Shown: positions 1 through 9,124, counted from the first letter of the stretch. The stretch: 57,057 nt of DNA from an uncultured Alteromonas sp. (GCF_913058315.1 NZ_CAJXQY010000015.1:1-57057), one strand, 5' to 3'. The notes: a model not told the origin generated them from the letters alone. Translations and numbers: made by a program.

Positions 1-47
1 GAGATTTCTGCCTGTCTCGTGGGCTCGGAGATGTGTATAAGAGACAG
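1..47 (+). other. Nextera sequencing adapter at contig end
   Basis: Bases 14-47 match the Illumina Nextera Read 2 transposase adapter, including the 19-base mosaic end at 29-47. Bases 1-5 fit the end of the P7 oligonucleotide (GAGAT) and bases 6-13 (TTCTGCCT) fit the i7 index I know as N703, in the right order. This is library-construction sequence, not genome. Genomic sequence begins at about base 48. The matches to adapter oligonucleotides are from memory; the 34-base match makes chance implausible. Confidence 0.97.
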
Positions 48-49
48 GT

Positions 50-220
50 GGTGACGAAAGCCCGGCAAGTCGCCAACGCCGCAATGGTAAAAGCGCGGAT
101 AAAAGCGGCGCTAAAAACACCGGTAAAGCGCGACGCAAGCCGGCAGGAAAGGCCGGTGGTACAGCAAATAAGCGCGGCAGCACCAAGAAGGGCAAGCCGG
201 CAAAAGGTAAGCAACGTTAA
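50..220 (+). CDS. rnr: Ribonuclease R, C-terminal tail only (partial)
   Basis: The frame ending in TAA at 218-220 encodes a low-complexity, Lys/Arg/Gly-rich tail of about 56 residues ending in GKQR, with no start in the window because the gene is cut by the adapter. A basic tail after the S1 domain is typical of gammaproteobacterial RNase R, a 3'-5' exoribonuclease that degrades structured RNA. The downstream neighbour is rlmB, and rnr-rlmB is a conserved pair. The stop overlaps the rlmB start (TAATG), suggesting translational coupling. No catalytic domain is visible, so the assignment rests on the basic tail and gene order. Confidence 0.7.
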   Translation, partial: GDESPASRQRRNGKSADKSGAKNTGKARRKPAGKAGGTANKRGSTKKGKPAKGKQR

Positions 221-960
221 TGGCACAGCAAGAATGGTTATACGGCCTGCACGCCATGCAGGCCGTTATTGAAAACGAACCCGAACGACTGATTGAAATC
301 TGGGTGTTGAAAGGGCGTGATGATGAGCGGTTGATTAACATTGTTAATCAGGCCCGCCGTTTCGGCGTATCGGTGCAGTTTTGCAACCGTAAAGTGCTCG
401 ACGACAAAGTGAAAGGTGAACAACATCAGGGCATTGTTGCTCGCGCTAAACCAGCGAAAGTGCTGGATGAAAGCGATTTGGACCGGTTACTGGAATCTAC
501 CCCTGCGCCTTTATTGCTGGTGCTGGATGGCGTAACTGATCCACATAACATCGGCGCCTGCCTGCGTACCGCCGATGCGGCCGGTGCCCATGCGCTGATA
601 GTGCCTAAAGACAAGTCAGGTGGTTTAACCGGTACAGCCCGGAAAGTCGCCTGTGGGGCGGCCGAAGTGGTGCCGTTTATTCAGGTAACGAACCTGTCAC
701 GAACCCTAAAACAACTGCAGGATAAAGGCGTGTGGATAATTGGCACCGCCGGCGAAGCCGAACAGCTGATTTATGACTGTAAACTCAGTGGCCCCATGGC
801 GCTGGTGATGGGGGCCGAGGGCAAAGGCATGCGCCGTTTAACCCGTGAAACCTGTGACGAATTAGTCAAATTGCCCATGGCGGGGAGTGTATCCAGTTTA
901 AACGTATCGGTGGCTACCGGGATCTGTTTATACGAGATTGTCCGCCAACGCGGCCTTTAA
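220..960 (+). CDS. rlmB: 23S rRNA (guanosine-2'-O)-methyltransferase RlmB
   Basis: A 246-residue SpoU/TrmH-family (SPOUT) methyltransferase, expected to 2'-O-methylate G2251 in the 23S rRNA peptidyl-transferase loop using S-adenosylmethionine. Residues 1-80 form the small substrate-binding domain. The knotted catalytic domain carries motif 1 ([11 protein letters not shown], 110-120), motif 2 ([10 protein letters not shown], 195-204) and motif 3 ([10 protein letters not shown], 226-235). Length equals the family norm. The start overlaps the stop of the RNase R frame, so the two are probably co-transcribed and coupled. Confidence 0.97.
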   Translation: MAQQEWLYGLHAMQAVIENEPERLIEIWVLKGRDDERLINIVNQARRFGVSVQFCNRKVLDDKVKGEQHQGIVARAKPAKVLDESDLDRLLESTPAPLLLVLDGVTDPHNIGACLRTADAAGAHALIVPKDKSGGLTGTARKVACGAAEVVPFIQVTNLSRTLKQLQDKGVWIIGTAGEAEQLIYDCKLSGPMALVMGAEGKGMRRLTRETCDELVKLPMAGSVSSLNVSVATGICLYEIVRQRGL

Positions 961-971
961 GGTAGTAGCCG

Positions 972-1601
972 ATGCAGGATCTGGCCCAGCTCGAACGTTG
1001 GATGACCGCTATTTCTGAGCCTCATATTGTGCTGGGTTATGGCAGTCTGATGAACGGTGATTCCCGGAGTCGTCACTCCGGCATTCCCCACGACGGCGTT
1101 GAAGTCGAGGTCTATGGTTTTGAGCGCGGCTGGATAACCCGCTCTGAGCCTGAACGGCAAACTTATGTAGGGGCTTATCAAAAAAGTAACGGTTGGTTGA
1201 ATGCCCAACTGGTTCCCACCCACCTGGATCCTGCGCTGCAAAAACGCGAGCAGGATTACCGTTTTACAGCGGTGACTATTGACCAGTTAAATTTTGAGTT
1301 AAGTGACGATTTAACAGAACGGTTGATTGAGTGGTTAAAACAGCGGGATATCTGGATTTGTGAGTCGCTGAAAATTGAACCCTCCGAGCCGGACTACCCG
1401 GTGCACCAAAGTTACATTGATACCTGTCTGGCCGGTTGCCTGGAATTAGGCGGCGAGGCCGCTGCCAGGCGCTTTATTGCCTCAACGAATGGTTGGGAGC
1501 ACGATCGGGTTAACGATCGAACTGCGCCCAGATATCCGCGGGCAGCCAGGGTTAACCCGGAAGACTTCGTGGTGATAGACCAGTTGTTGAGTGAACGTTA
1601 A
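972..1601 (+). CDS. Gamma-glutamylcyclotransferase-like protein
   Basis: A 209-residue cytoplasmic protein. Near the N-terminus it has the YGSLM loop (residues 23-27, after VLG) that marks the gamma-glutamylcyclotransferase/BtrG fold; in that fold the loop binds the substrate gamma-glutamyl group. The C-terminal half (about 110-205) has no motif I can name and is longer than in minimal ChaC or GGCT enzymes. It starts 11 bases after rlmB and its stop overlaps the GNAT start (TAATG), so the three genes probably form one transcript. The substrate is unknown; the fold is fairly sure, the activity is not. Confidence 0.65.
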   Translation: MQDLAQLERWMTAISEPHIVLGYGSLMNGDSRSRHSGIPHDGVEVEVYGFERGWITRSEPERQTYVGAYQKSNGWLNAQLVPTHLDPALQKREQDYRFTAVTIDQLNFELSDDLTERLIEWLKQRDIWICESLKIEPSEPDYPVHQSYIDTCLAGCLELGGEAAARRFIASTNGWEHDRVNDRTAPRYPRAARVNPEDFVVIDQLLSER

Positions 1602-2122
1602 TGGGATTTGACTCAACCGGTCTTGAGTCTGAGCGTCTGAAATTACGACGCCTGTACCGCGATGATGTGGATTTTATTTTGGCGGTCACCAACGACGAAC
1701 AATGGCTGACCTACATCGGCGATCGTGGGATCCACGACAACGGACAGGCCAGTCAGTATATTTCAGTGACCAGCGATAGCTTTGCGGCCAAGGGTTATGG
1801 CTTATGGTTGGTCGAAGCAAAACAGGCCGATGGCGATCCGCGGATGGGATTGTGTGGCTTTATTCGCCGCCCTTTTCTTAGTTGCCCTGATCTGGGCTAT
1901 GCCTTCCTGCCCCGTGGCCGCGGTCAGGGCTACGCTGCAGAAGCGGTTAATCTGGTCCTGGCCTGGGCGGCGGACCAGAGTCATGAACGTCAGGTTAGCG
2001 CTATCTGCCGGCCAGACAACAGCGCTTCCCTGGCAGTCTTACAGCGAGCCGGTTTCCAGCGTATAGGGAAACTGTTTCAGCCAGAGCAACTTCCCCACGA
2101 TTTCTTCTTACGTCCCTTGTAA
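1601..2122 (+). CDS. GNAT-family N-acetyltransferase (RimJ/RimL-like)
   Basis: A 173-residue acetyl-CoA-dependent acyltransferase. The N-terminal LESERLKLRRLYRDD segment is typical of the RimJ/RimL branch. The acetyl-CoA-binding motif A region lies at about residues 103-120 (LGYAFLPRGRGQGYAAEA, with the R-G-x-G-Y pattern), followed by a segment containing NSASLAVLQRAGF, usual in this family. Translational coupling to the upstream gene through TAATG suggests joint expression. RimJ/RimL relatives acetylate ribosomal protein N-termini, but many act on small molecules, so the substrate is open. Confidence 0.85.
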   Translation: MGFDSTGLESERLKLRRLYRDDVDFILAVTNDEQWLTYIGDRGIHDNGQASQYISVTSDSFAAKGYGLWLVEAKQADGDPRMGLCGFIRRPFLSCPDLGYAFLPRGRGQGYAAEAVNLVLAWAADQSHERQVSAICRPDNSASLAVLQRAGFQRIGKLFQPEQLPHDFFLRPL

Positions 2123-2161
2123 GGTGCGAAGCCAGACACAACCTGCAGCACCATTTCGGCT

Positions 2162-2187
2162 TTGACTTATGAAGCATATGCTATACT
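2162..2187 (+). promoter_or_regulatory. Possible sigma-70 promoter of the diguanylate cyclase gene
   Basis: The sequence has TTGACT (2162-2167) and TATACT (2182-2187). The 14-base spacing is shorter than the optimal 17, although an overlapping TACTTT (2184-2189) gives 16. It lies about 50 bases upstream of the chosen TTG start. This is weak, single-site evidence. Confidence 0.25.
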
Positions 2188-2238
2188 TTAGTAGATATTA
2201 CTCTATGTAGTTCCATTCAGGCAGGGAGCAGGGACGTC

Positions 2239-3777
2239 TTGGGCTCGATCGCAGCAATTAAAAACCAGCTTACCCTTATCAGCCAGCGCTACGGCAGAAC
2301 GCTGACGCTTATGGCCGTCGTGTTGTTTTTGACTTTTGATTTCGTGGCACTGTCGCTCAATGTCTGGTTGTCTTACCGCATTGAGGCGGCGGCTATCAAT
2401 ATTAACCTGTCGGGCAGGCAACGGATGCTGAGTCAGCGCCTGGTTAAAAACCTGCTGATGATGGAAAACGCCTACACCAACGAAGAGGCTTACAGTACAG
2501 CGTTGGATGAGCTGAGAGAAACGTTTAAGCGCTTCGATCTCACTCTCGACAGCTTCCATCGCGGCGGACGAACATTTTCGGCCGATCACAATGTAATAGA
2601 AGTTGCCCCGCTAACCAGTGACACAACCACGCAAATCGTTCAGCAGGCGTTGTTAGAGTGGTCGCCCTTAAGGCAAAAGGTCAGACAGCTAATTGGTCGG
2701 GAATATGACCACCTGTTACTGCAACAGGCTATCGATGTGGCACAGCGAAAAAACCTGATTTTACTTAATTTGATGAATCAGCTTACCGTTGAACTTGAAC
2801 ACGAAACGCAGGCGGAAGCCATGTCGATTCGTTTTTATCAGGGGCTGGCTTTCTTCCTCGCCATTATTAATTTTACCCTGGCTATCGTGATGTACCGCTT
2901 ACGCGTACGCAAAGCTAATCACTCGGTTGATCTGGTAGATAACATAATGAACCAGGTGGCAACCGGTATTCTGGTGGCCGATGAAAGTGGCAAGATCATC
3001 AGGGCGAATAAACTGGTTGAAAGTATGAGTGATTACGCCATGAGCGAGTTGTTGGGTCGTAAAGTAGATACTTTGTGGTATGAGCACGAAGGGGAAATGT
3101 ACGGTGTACGTAAAATGGGCGATCAGTATCATTGTCAGGTCAAAGTCAGTGAAGTCATGATTGGCAGTCGTCCGGCCACGGTGTACACCATCATTGATGA
3201 CAGCCAGCAAAAAGCCCAGCAGCAGGAACTCACGCTGCTGGCTTATCACGATCAGTTAACCGATTTACCTAACCGTCATCTCTTTAACGATCGTTTGTCG
3301 CTGGAGATGAAGCATGCCTTACGCCGCAACGAAAAAATAGCACTGCTGTTTATCGATCTGAATGGGTTTAAGGGCGTTAATGACCGCTATGGTCACAAGT
3401 TTGGTGACTTGCTGCTTGGTCGCGTGGCAGTAAGGATGAAGCAAACGGTTCGTGATTCAGATACGGTCGCCCGCCTTGGCGGTGATGAATTTACGCTGCT
3501 GCTCACCGACATACAGTCTTATGCCATGTGTAAGTCGTTAGTGGAAAAAATCATTGATGGCATTTGCAAACCCTATCTCATTCAGGATGTGCTGGTTGAA
3601 ATTGGCGCCAGCATCGGAGTTGCCTGTTTTCCGGATGATGCAACCAATGAACAGGAATTGTTAAGTCTGGCGGATAAAGCCATGTACCGTTCGAAAGCCA
3701 CCGGCGAAAGCTGCATTACCTTCGCCAGTGACTGGCTGGTTCATAAGCCTGAGAAGCAACAGTTAGATCAAAACTGA
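2239..3777 (+). CDS. Membrane diguanylate cyclase with PilJ-type sensor and PAS
   Basis: A 512-residue inner-membrane protein expected to make cyclic di-GMP from two GTP. Residues 23-46 form TM1. A periplasmic domain of about 150 residues begins with NLSGRQRMLSQRLVK (56-70), the signature of the PilJ/NarX-type sensor helix. TM2 is at about 200-218, a PAS domain at about 228-325 and GGDEF at about 330-500. The active-site GGDEF is intact (414-418) and the RxxD product-inhibition site is present (RDSD, 405-408), so active, feedback-inhibited synthesis is predicted. The TTG start is chosen because AGGGA lies seven bases upstream and the first TM follows. Its 3' end overlaps the convergent cyclophilin gene by 10 bases. 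Confidence 0.93.
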   Translation: MGSIAAIKNQLTLISQRYGRTLTLMAVVLFLTFDFVALSLNVWLSYRIEAAAININLSGRQRMLSQRLVKNLLMMENAYTNEEAYSTALDELRETFKRFDLTLDSFHRGGRTFSADHNVIEVAPLTSDTTTQIVQQALLEWSPLRQKVRQLIGREYDHLLLQQAIDVAQRKNLILLNLMNQLTVELEHETQAEAMSIRFYQGLAFFLAIINFTLAIVMYRLRVRKANHSVDLVDNIMNQVATGILVADESGKIIRANKLVESMSDYAMSELLGRKVDTLWYEHEGEMYGVRKMGDQYHCQVKVSEVMIGSRPATVYTIIDDSQQKAQQQELTLLAYHDQLTDLPNRHLFNDRLSLEMKHALRRNEKIALLFIDLNGFKGVNDRYGHKFGDLLLGRVAVRMKQTVRDSDTVARLGGDEFTLLLTDIQSYAMCKSLVEKIIDGICKPYLIQDVLVEIGASIGVACFPDDATNEQELLSLADKAMYRSKATGESCITFASDWLVHKPEKQQLDQN

Positions 3778-4370
3778 GCCGGCAGCACGACGACTTTATT
3801 AATGATAACCGGCTCTACGGGCGCGTCGGCAAAGCCAATTGTGGCTTTGTATTCGGTTTCTACTTCGCCCATGGCGTCGACCACTTCATATCCTTCTACC
3901 ACAGCACCAAATACCGCGTAGCCCCACGTTCGGCCCGGATCGAGATTGTCGTTTTCATCCAGATTAAAGAAAAACTGGCGGGTTGCAGTATGCGGATCGT
4001 TTTGCCGTGCCATTGCGACTGAGTACATGGAGTTTTTGAGTCCATTGCCCGACTCATTAAAGATCTCAGGATAAGAAGACTTTTCTTCATAATCAACAGT
4101 ATAGCCACCGCCCTGGACAATATAACCGGGGATGATCCGCTGAAAAATCGTCCCTTCATAACTGCGTTTATCCACGTAACGCAGAAAGTTATTGACCGTG
4201 ATAGGCGCGCGGCGACGGTCGAGTTCTATGATGATATCGCCCATGGAGGTTTCCAGTTTTACCCTGGGATAATAGTTGTCGGGCTGAATTTGTGAACCGT
4301 CATCGGCCTTCTTCTCGGCCTGAGCAAACACTGAAAAAATAAGCAGTGAGAATAGCAAAGCTCTGAGCAT
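3768..4370 (-). CDS. Periplasmic cyclophilin-type peptidyl-prolyl isomerase
   Basis: A 200-residue protein with a cleavable signal peptide (hydrophobic 3-16, cut near AQA-E), so periplasmic. The cyclophilin domain (about 36-195) opens with the VKLETSMGDIIIELD strand. It keeps FQRIIPGYIVQGG with the catalytic Arg and the substrate-binding FFFN motif, as in PpiA/RotA. These enzymes catalyse cis-trans isomerisation of X-Pro bonds in envelope proteins. It lies nine bases downstream of rlmG on the same strand and is probably co-transcribed with it. Confidence 0.92.
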   Translation of the reverse strand: MLRALLFSLLIFSVFAQAEKKADDGSQIQPDNYYPRVKLETSMGDIIIELDRRRAPITVNNFLRYVDKRSYEGTIFQRIIPGYIVQGGGYTVDYEEKSSYPEIFNESGNGLKNSMYSVAMARQNDPHTATRQFFFNLDENDNLDPGRTWGYAVFGAVVEGYEVVDAMGEVETEYKATIGFADAPVEPVIINKVVVLPAQF

Positions 4371-4379
4371 GGGTTGTCC

Positions 4380-5543
4380 TTATCTTTTTGCTGCACTAAA
4401 AATAACAAACTTGTTTTGACTGGCCAGTGTGGTGACACCGCCAAACAAACGTTTAAGAGTATGGTAATAATCCAGATGCCGGTTGGCTACTACAATCAGA
4501 TGACCCCCCTTTTCGAGGAGTTCATAAGCATCATGAAACATTTGCCAGGCAATATGATCAGTAATGGTATTTTGCTGGTGGAACGGTGGGTTACACAATA
4601 CTTTTGAAAACGTAGGGCGAGCCGGCTGCTGAAGCAAGGTTTCAAGACAGTTACTGGCCACAAAGCGGCAGTGCTGCAATTGTTCGGGGAAATTAGTAGT
4701 CACATTGAGCTCGGCTGACGCCACCGCCATATACGATTCATCAACAAAGGTGACCTTGCAGCCCGGGGCCATACTCAGTGCATTCAGCCCTAAAACCCCG
4801 TTACCGCAACCCAGATCGAGCAAGCGGTCATGGTCACTGACCTGCATATGCTCGAGTAAAAAACGGGCGCCAATATCCAGTGACTGCCGGGAAAAAACAT
4901 TGGCATGGTTAGCCACCTGAACTGTCCGTCCATCAGGTAAACGGCACGGCCACACCGTGGGGAACGGGTTGTTAATCTCGCGATTAAGCACCTTAGAGTC
5001 AGGCTGACAAAATATCAGGCGCGATTTCTTTTTGGCCAGTGAGGTATTGGTTGGCCCGATTAGTCGTTCAAATAAGGAAAGTACTGAGCGTGTAACGGTT
5101 TTTACCTTAGCACCGGCAACGATTACCGTCTCGGGACTGACTACCTTGCGCAGCGCCAGCAACTGACTTTCCAACAGTGCCAGGGTACGGGGGATTTTTA
5201 TCACCACTAACGCCGGTGAGGAAGGTAAAGGTGTCAGGCAATCCTGTTTTTCCACTTCGGGCAGTTGGTTGGCTGTCAGGTTTTCAGCAAACGACAACCA
5301 GGCAATTTTGGAATCGGATACCCACACCGGCTGTTCTTCGGCAAACAGACAGCCGAGAGCGCCGAAATCATCGTTAAGGATTAACCAGGGTTTGTCACTG
5401 CCGGATAGTTCAGGGAGTGTCAGAATATGCTCGTTGAGCAATTCATCAGCGCTATCCCAGGCCTGCAGGCTTTTATGCTGATGTTTCGCCGGGTAGCGGA
5501 TCAGCGTAAATTTGCGGTCAAATAGTGTAAACTCGGTGTTCAT
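4380..5543 (-). CDS. rlmG: 23S rRNA (guanine-1835-N2)-methyltransferase RlmG
   Basis: A 387-residue RsmC/RlmG-type enzyme with a degenerate N-terminal Rossmann domain (about 1-190) and a catalytic C-terminal one. The SAM-binding LDLGCGNGVLGL motif and the N2-guanine methyltransferase motif NPPFH are intact. It methylates G1835 of 23S rRNA in E. coli. Length and two-domain layout fit RlmG (about 378 residues) better than RsmC (about 343). It is divergent from the AlkB-like gene with about 30 bases between starts, so the two promoters must overlap. Confidence 0.92.
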   Translation of the reverse strand: MNTEFTLFDRKFTLIRYPAKHQHKSLQAWDSADELLNEHILTLPELSGSDKPWLILNDDFGALGCLFAEEQPVWVSDSKIAWLSFAENLTANQLPEVEKQDCLTPLPSSPALVVIKIPRTLALLESQLLALRKVVSPETVIVAGAKVKTVTRSVLSLFERLIGPTNTSLAKKKSRLIFCQPDSKVLNREINNPFPTVWPCRLPDGRTVQVANHANVFSRQSLDIGARFLLEHMQVSDHDRLLDLGCGNGVLGLNALSMAPGCKVTFVDESYMAVASAELNVTTNFPEQLQHCRFVASNCLETLLQQPARPTFSKVLCNPPFHQQNTITDHIAWQMFHDAYELLEKGGHLIVVANRHLDYYHTLKRLFGGVTTLASQNKFVIFSAAKR

Positions 5544-5572
5544 GGTTTGTGGTTTGCCCGGTGTTATCGATA

Positions 5573-6214
5573 ATGCAATTTAACTTATTTGCCAGTCAGA
5601 CGTCTGCGCTGGCGCCTGTTTCACTGTCAGATGCTGACATCCGGTATCAGCCTGACTGGTTGTCTCCTGAACAGTCAGAAGACTTATTCCGCCAGCTTCA
5701 GCAAGAATTACCCTGGCGGCAGGATACTATCAAATTGTATGGCCGAGAGGTAAACATTCCGCGTCTACAGTCCTGGCACGGTGCGCCGCATTGCGAATTT
5801 ACTTACTCGAATTTACGCATGCTGCCGCATCCCATGCCCACTATTTTAACGCAAATTCAGCAGCGGTTAAGCGCTGAACTCAATGCGCCATTCAATTGTG
5901 TACTGGCAAACTGGTATCGAGATGGCAATGACGGCATGGGGATGCATGCCGATGATGAGCCGGAGCTTGGCCCCCGTCCGGTGATTGCTTCAATCTCTTT
6001 GGGCAGCGTAAGGCGCTTTAGTTTTAAACATTTACACAGCGGCGAGCGCCACGAATTAATGCTTGAGCCCGGCAGCCTGCTGGTAATGGCTGGCGATACA
6101 CAGCGCAACTACCACCATGGACTGAGCAAGACGCGTAAACCTATCGGTGGTAGAATTAACCTTACTTTTCGTTATATTCCCGGAGATGACAACTCCGATG
6201 CAGGTGAACCATAA
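5573..6214 (+). CDS. AlkB-like 2-oxoglutarate/Fe(II) dioxygenase
   Basis: A 213-residue dioxygenase of the AlkB family (ALKBH2/3-like branch), expected to demethylate alkylated bases oxidatively. The iron-binding H-x-D (GMHADD) and distal His (NYHHGLSKT) are present, as is the Arg motif RINLTFR that binds 2-oxoglutarate and substrate. The ATG at 5573 is chosen over a GTG at 5549, which would lie only six bases from the divergent rlmG start. It abuts the bolA gene directly. Confidence 0.9.
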   Translation: MQFNLFASQTSALAPVSLSDADIRYQPDWLSPEQSEDLFRQLQQELPWRQDTIKLYGREVNIPRLQSWHGAPHCEFTYSNLRMLPHPMPTILTQIQQRLSAELNAPFNCVLANWYRDGNDGMGMHADDEPELGPRPVIASISLGSVRRFSFKHLHSGERHELMLEPGSLLVMAGDTQRNYHHGLSKTRKPIGGRINLTFRYIPGDDNSDAGEP

Positions 6215-6535
6215 ATGATGCAGGTAAAACCCTTTATAGAGCAGCAACTGACGACTGAACTTGGGCCACAATATCTGGCAGTGCTGGATGAAAGTTATAT
6301 GCACAGTGTACCTGAAGGCGCGCAAAGCCACTTTAAGGTGACCGTAGTCAGTGAGGCCTTTGAAGGATTACGTCTGATTGCCCGCCACCGTCAGGTGAAT
6401 GCGTTGGTAGCAGAAGCGCTGGCCGGGCCGGTTCATGCTCTGGCCCTGCATACGTATACGCCGGCCGAGTGGCAAAAGCGTAATCAAACCTCAGTCGACT
6501 CGCCTGCTTGTCTGGGCGGCAGTAAATTCGATTAA
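6215..6535 (+). CDS. bolA: BolA family protein
   Basis: A 106-residue BolA/IbaG-like protein. The SHFKVTVVSEAFEGLRLIARHRQVNALV segment carries the helix-turn-helix-like core, and ALALHTYTPAEW matches the conserved C-terminal strand. BolA proteins partner monothiol glutaredoxins in iron-sulfur trafficking and affect morphology and stress gene expression. It starts immediately after the dioxygenase stop, suggesting coupling. Its C-terminus (about 92-106) is less conserved. Confidence 0.88.
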   Translation: MMQVKPFIEQQLTTELGPQYLAVLDESYMHSVPEGAQSHFKVTVVSEAFEGLRLIARHRQVNALVAEALAGPVHALALHTYTPAEWQKRNQTSVDSPACLGGSKFD

Positions 6536-6548
6536 GCTCCGGTTAGGC

Positions 6549-7493
6549 CTACAACAGTCCCTGCCCGGAGAGAAAGTCGAAAGCGGCGATAGTCAGCGGC
6601 AAGGATAAAACCGTAGTAATGGCGATGATACTGGCCGCCAGTCGATAGTCACCGCCGAGTGTACGTACCATCACATAACTGGCCGCTGCCGTGGGCGCTA
6701 TCGTCATTAGCAGCACAATGCCCAAGGGCATGCCACGCAGACCGGCCGCATAAGCCAGCCCCACCATTACAGCCGGATAAAAAATGCACTTGCTCAATGA
6801 GCTGAGACTAATATTAAACCAGTCGGCACTGAATGAACGAAACTGCAGCGAAGCGCCGGTACACAACAGTGCCAACGGTAAGGTTAGTTGGGCGAAGTAT
6901 TCGCCTGTGGTGGTTAACAATACCGGTAACTGCCAGTCGAAATAAGAAAACGGTAACGCAATAACGATGGCGATTATTAGCGGGTTCTTCACAATGCCTT
7001 TTACCTGTGAGGTAAGTGAGCGCTTGCCTTCCTGATAAAAGTTAAGAATGAAAACAGACAGCACATTAAACAGTATAGTCACCATACCAAGGTAAACCGA
7101 AGCGGCAGCCAGACCATCATTGCCGTAGGTCTGAGCGCAATAGGCCAGACCAATTATGCCCATGTTGGCCCTGAATCCGCCCTGGGTAACCACGCCGGTT
7201 GCTTGGCGGTTCGGTACCATCAGATGGCTGGTTAGCATCAACACCAGAAAATAGCCCAAGGTGCCGATTAGCCCGGTAATAATCAATACCGGATTGGCGG
7301 CTTTGCTAAAATCAGCCTGACTGATAGAAATAAACAGCAGCGCCGGCAGTGCTACGGTAAAAACCAGTTTGGAGCCGGTGGCCACGAACTCATCATTTAT
7401 GAGTTTGGCGCGCAGCAATAGATTACCCATGATAAGTAAAACGAGTACCGGGCCAATAACGGTAATGGCAAAATCAAAGGTGGATGCTTGCAT
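6549..7493 (-). CDS. AEC family transporter (auxin efflux carrier type)
   Basis: A 314-residue inner-membrane permease with about ten hydrophobic segments in the five-plus-five pattern of the AEC (BASS-related) family. The conserved central NMGIIGL motif sits in the crossover helix, and TGASLQ is in the second repeat. The family exports or imports small organic acids; the substrate here cannot be told. The start at 7493 (MQASTFDF) is chosen because the longer reading has a non-membrane, Cys-rich extension without family character. It converges on bolA with a 13-base gap. Confidence 0.88.
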   Translation of the reverse strand: MQASTFDFAITVIGPVLVLLIMGNLLLRAKLINDEFVATGSKLVFTVALPALLFISISQADFSKAANPVLIITGLIGTLGYFLVLMLTSHLMVPNRQATGVVTQGGFRANMGIIGLAYCAQTYGNDGLAAASVYLGMVTILFNVLSVFILNFYQEGKRSLTSQVKGIVKNPLIIAIVIALPFSYFDWQLPVLLTTTGEYFAQLTLPLALLCTGASLQFRSFSADWFNISLSSLSKCIFYPAVMVGLAYAAGLRGMPLGIVLLMTIAPTAAASYVMVRTLGGDYRLAASIIAITTVLSLPLTIAAFDFLSGQGLL

Positions 7494-7704
7494 AACGATT
7501 GAGAACCCCGAGAAGGCAGTGAAAGCGTTCTGAAAACAACAGCATACCACCAATTAACGGGAACCGGGCAAGGTTAATGTTGTCACCTGTGCGTCAGACG
7601 GTGGAAAAGTGAAATGGAAACCACACCAGTTTATGGATTTTTATATATAAGCTTTTATTAATTAGGCTATATTTTATCTAACCATGGATAAATAGAGTCT
7701 CGCG

Positions 7705-8799
7705 ATGATATTCAGACGTAGCCAGCCTGTAGCTGAACTAGCCGAAATAGAACGTTTAAAGGCAGAAAACGCCCGCCTGGAACAGAACCTGTCTAATATG
7801 GAGCAGCAACTGCATACCGCCTACGCCGATGCAGAAGTGCTGGCCAGTAAAATGGCAATGTAAAGAAAGCTGGTGGAAAACTTCTTCCATTCGCTGGAAA
7901 TGCTCGACTCAGTGCGTACGGATGTGGCCGCGTCGGCTACCGAGGTGGGGCATGAGAAAGACCGTCTGGAAAGCACGCTCAGCGAGTTTGCACTGATCAG
8001 TAGTACCCTGACTCACTGCGTGAATGTACTGCAAACCCTTGCGGGTAAGTCTGAGTCGATGAACCAGTCTATCGAAGAACTGTCTAACTCAGCCAGCGAA
8101 ATTCAAACCTTTGTAACCCAGATTCAAAGCATCGCTGAGCAAACCAATCTGCTGGCCCTGAACGCAGCTATTGAGGCCGCCCGGGCGGGAGAGCAGGGAC
8201 GAGGCTTTGCGGTAGTCGCCGATGAGGTCCGGGCTCTGGCGGCGCGCTCGGCAGACGCGTCGAAACAGATTTCTACTCTCACTCAGGCAACCAGTCAGCA
8301 AACGGATACCACGAAACAATATATCGCCCAGAGCCATACAGAAACGTTGGATGTGTCGGAGTCGGCCACTAAGATCAATCAGTCTGTACATGAAATATCC
8401 GCGATGGCGAGTGGGATGACGAAAGCGATTTCAACCGTGAGTCTGAGCACCTTTGTTCAAACAGTAAAGCTCGATCACCTGGTGTGGAAGGTTAACGTGT
8501 ACAAAGCTATCCGCACGGAAAATACCCAGCAGGCCGGGCAACTGGCGGACCACCACCAGTGTCGTCTGGGTAAATGGTACTACGAAGGCGATGGTAAGAA
8601 ACTCTACGCGTCTTTCCCTGAGTTTAAGAAACTGGAAGCCCCCCATGCGCGGGTGCATGAGTCAGGTATTGAAGCGCTAAAGGCCAGTGAACAAGGTGAT
8701 TCACAAACACTAATCAACAAGCTGCAAAACATGGAAGACGCCAGCGTTGATGTGTTTGACTGCCTGAATTCACTGAAGGCCAGAATTACTCAGATGTAG
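7705..8799 (+). pseudogene. Soluble CZB-type methyl-accepting chemotaxis protein, in-frame TAA
   Basis: One reading frame runs from ATG 7705 to 8799 with a single TAA at 7861-7863. The first 52 codons give an amphipathic coiled coil with no membrane segment. After the stop the frame continues as MCP signalling helices, with the hairpin tip [22 protein letters not shown] at about 140-162, and then a C-terminal zinc-binding CZB domain (about 255-350) with the expected His, His-x-x-Cys ([11 protein letters not shown]) and PHARVH residues. A GTG at 7873 could restart translation and give a 308-residue receptor without the N-terminal coil. A CAA or GAA codon would restore a 364-residue protein. 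It could be a real nonsense mutation, a base error or an N-terminally shortened functional gene. Confidence 0.8.
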
Positions 8800-9124
8800 A
8801 ACGGGCGGGTTCTTTTGCAAGAACCTGCTGTAACCCTTTTTGCATCAGCGCAGTTCTTCGCTGATTAATCATTTGCCGGGAGACAATCAGTCCCAGCAAC
8901 AAAGCCGCTATGGGTAACCAACTGCCGTAGCCCAAAAACGAATATAAAATACCACCCAGGCCAAAGACCATAAATACCGGTAACAGCCAGCAGTACATTT
9001 GAAACACGCGTTTAGCTGGTGGATTGAAACTGATATCGCGGGCTTTTTCCAGCAAGGTAAACTGCTCATGGCGTTCACGATCGGCGATTTCCGGAAATTG
9101 GTCGATGTATTCTTTTATATCCAT
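8786..9124 (-). CDS. Small membrane protein of unknown function
   Basis: A 112-residue protein with an acidic, hydrophilic N-terminus ([21 protein letters not shown]), two adjacent hydrophobic helices (about residues 43-63 and 68-83) and a basic C-terminal tail; both ends are probably cytoplasmic. I do not recognise the family. The ATG at 9124 is preferred to one 20 codons earlier because that extension looks non-coding. Its end overlaps the convergent chemoreceptor by 14 bases. Confidence 0.6.
   Translation of the reverse strand: MDIKEYIDQFPEIADRERHEQFTLLEKARDISFNPPAKRVFQMYCWLLPVFMVFGLGGILYSFLGYGSWLPIAALLLGLIVSRQMINQRRTALMQKGLQQVLAKEPARSTSE

Noticed and set aside
33-272. 79-codon plus-strand open frame starting in the first bases
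   Set aside because: Its start lies inside the sequencing adapter and it reads the RNase R tail and early rlmB in the wrong frame.
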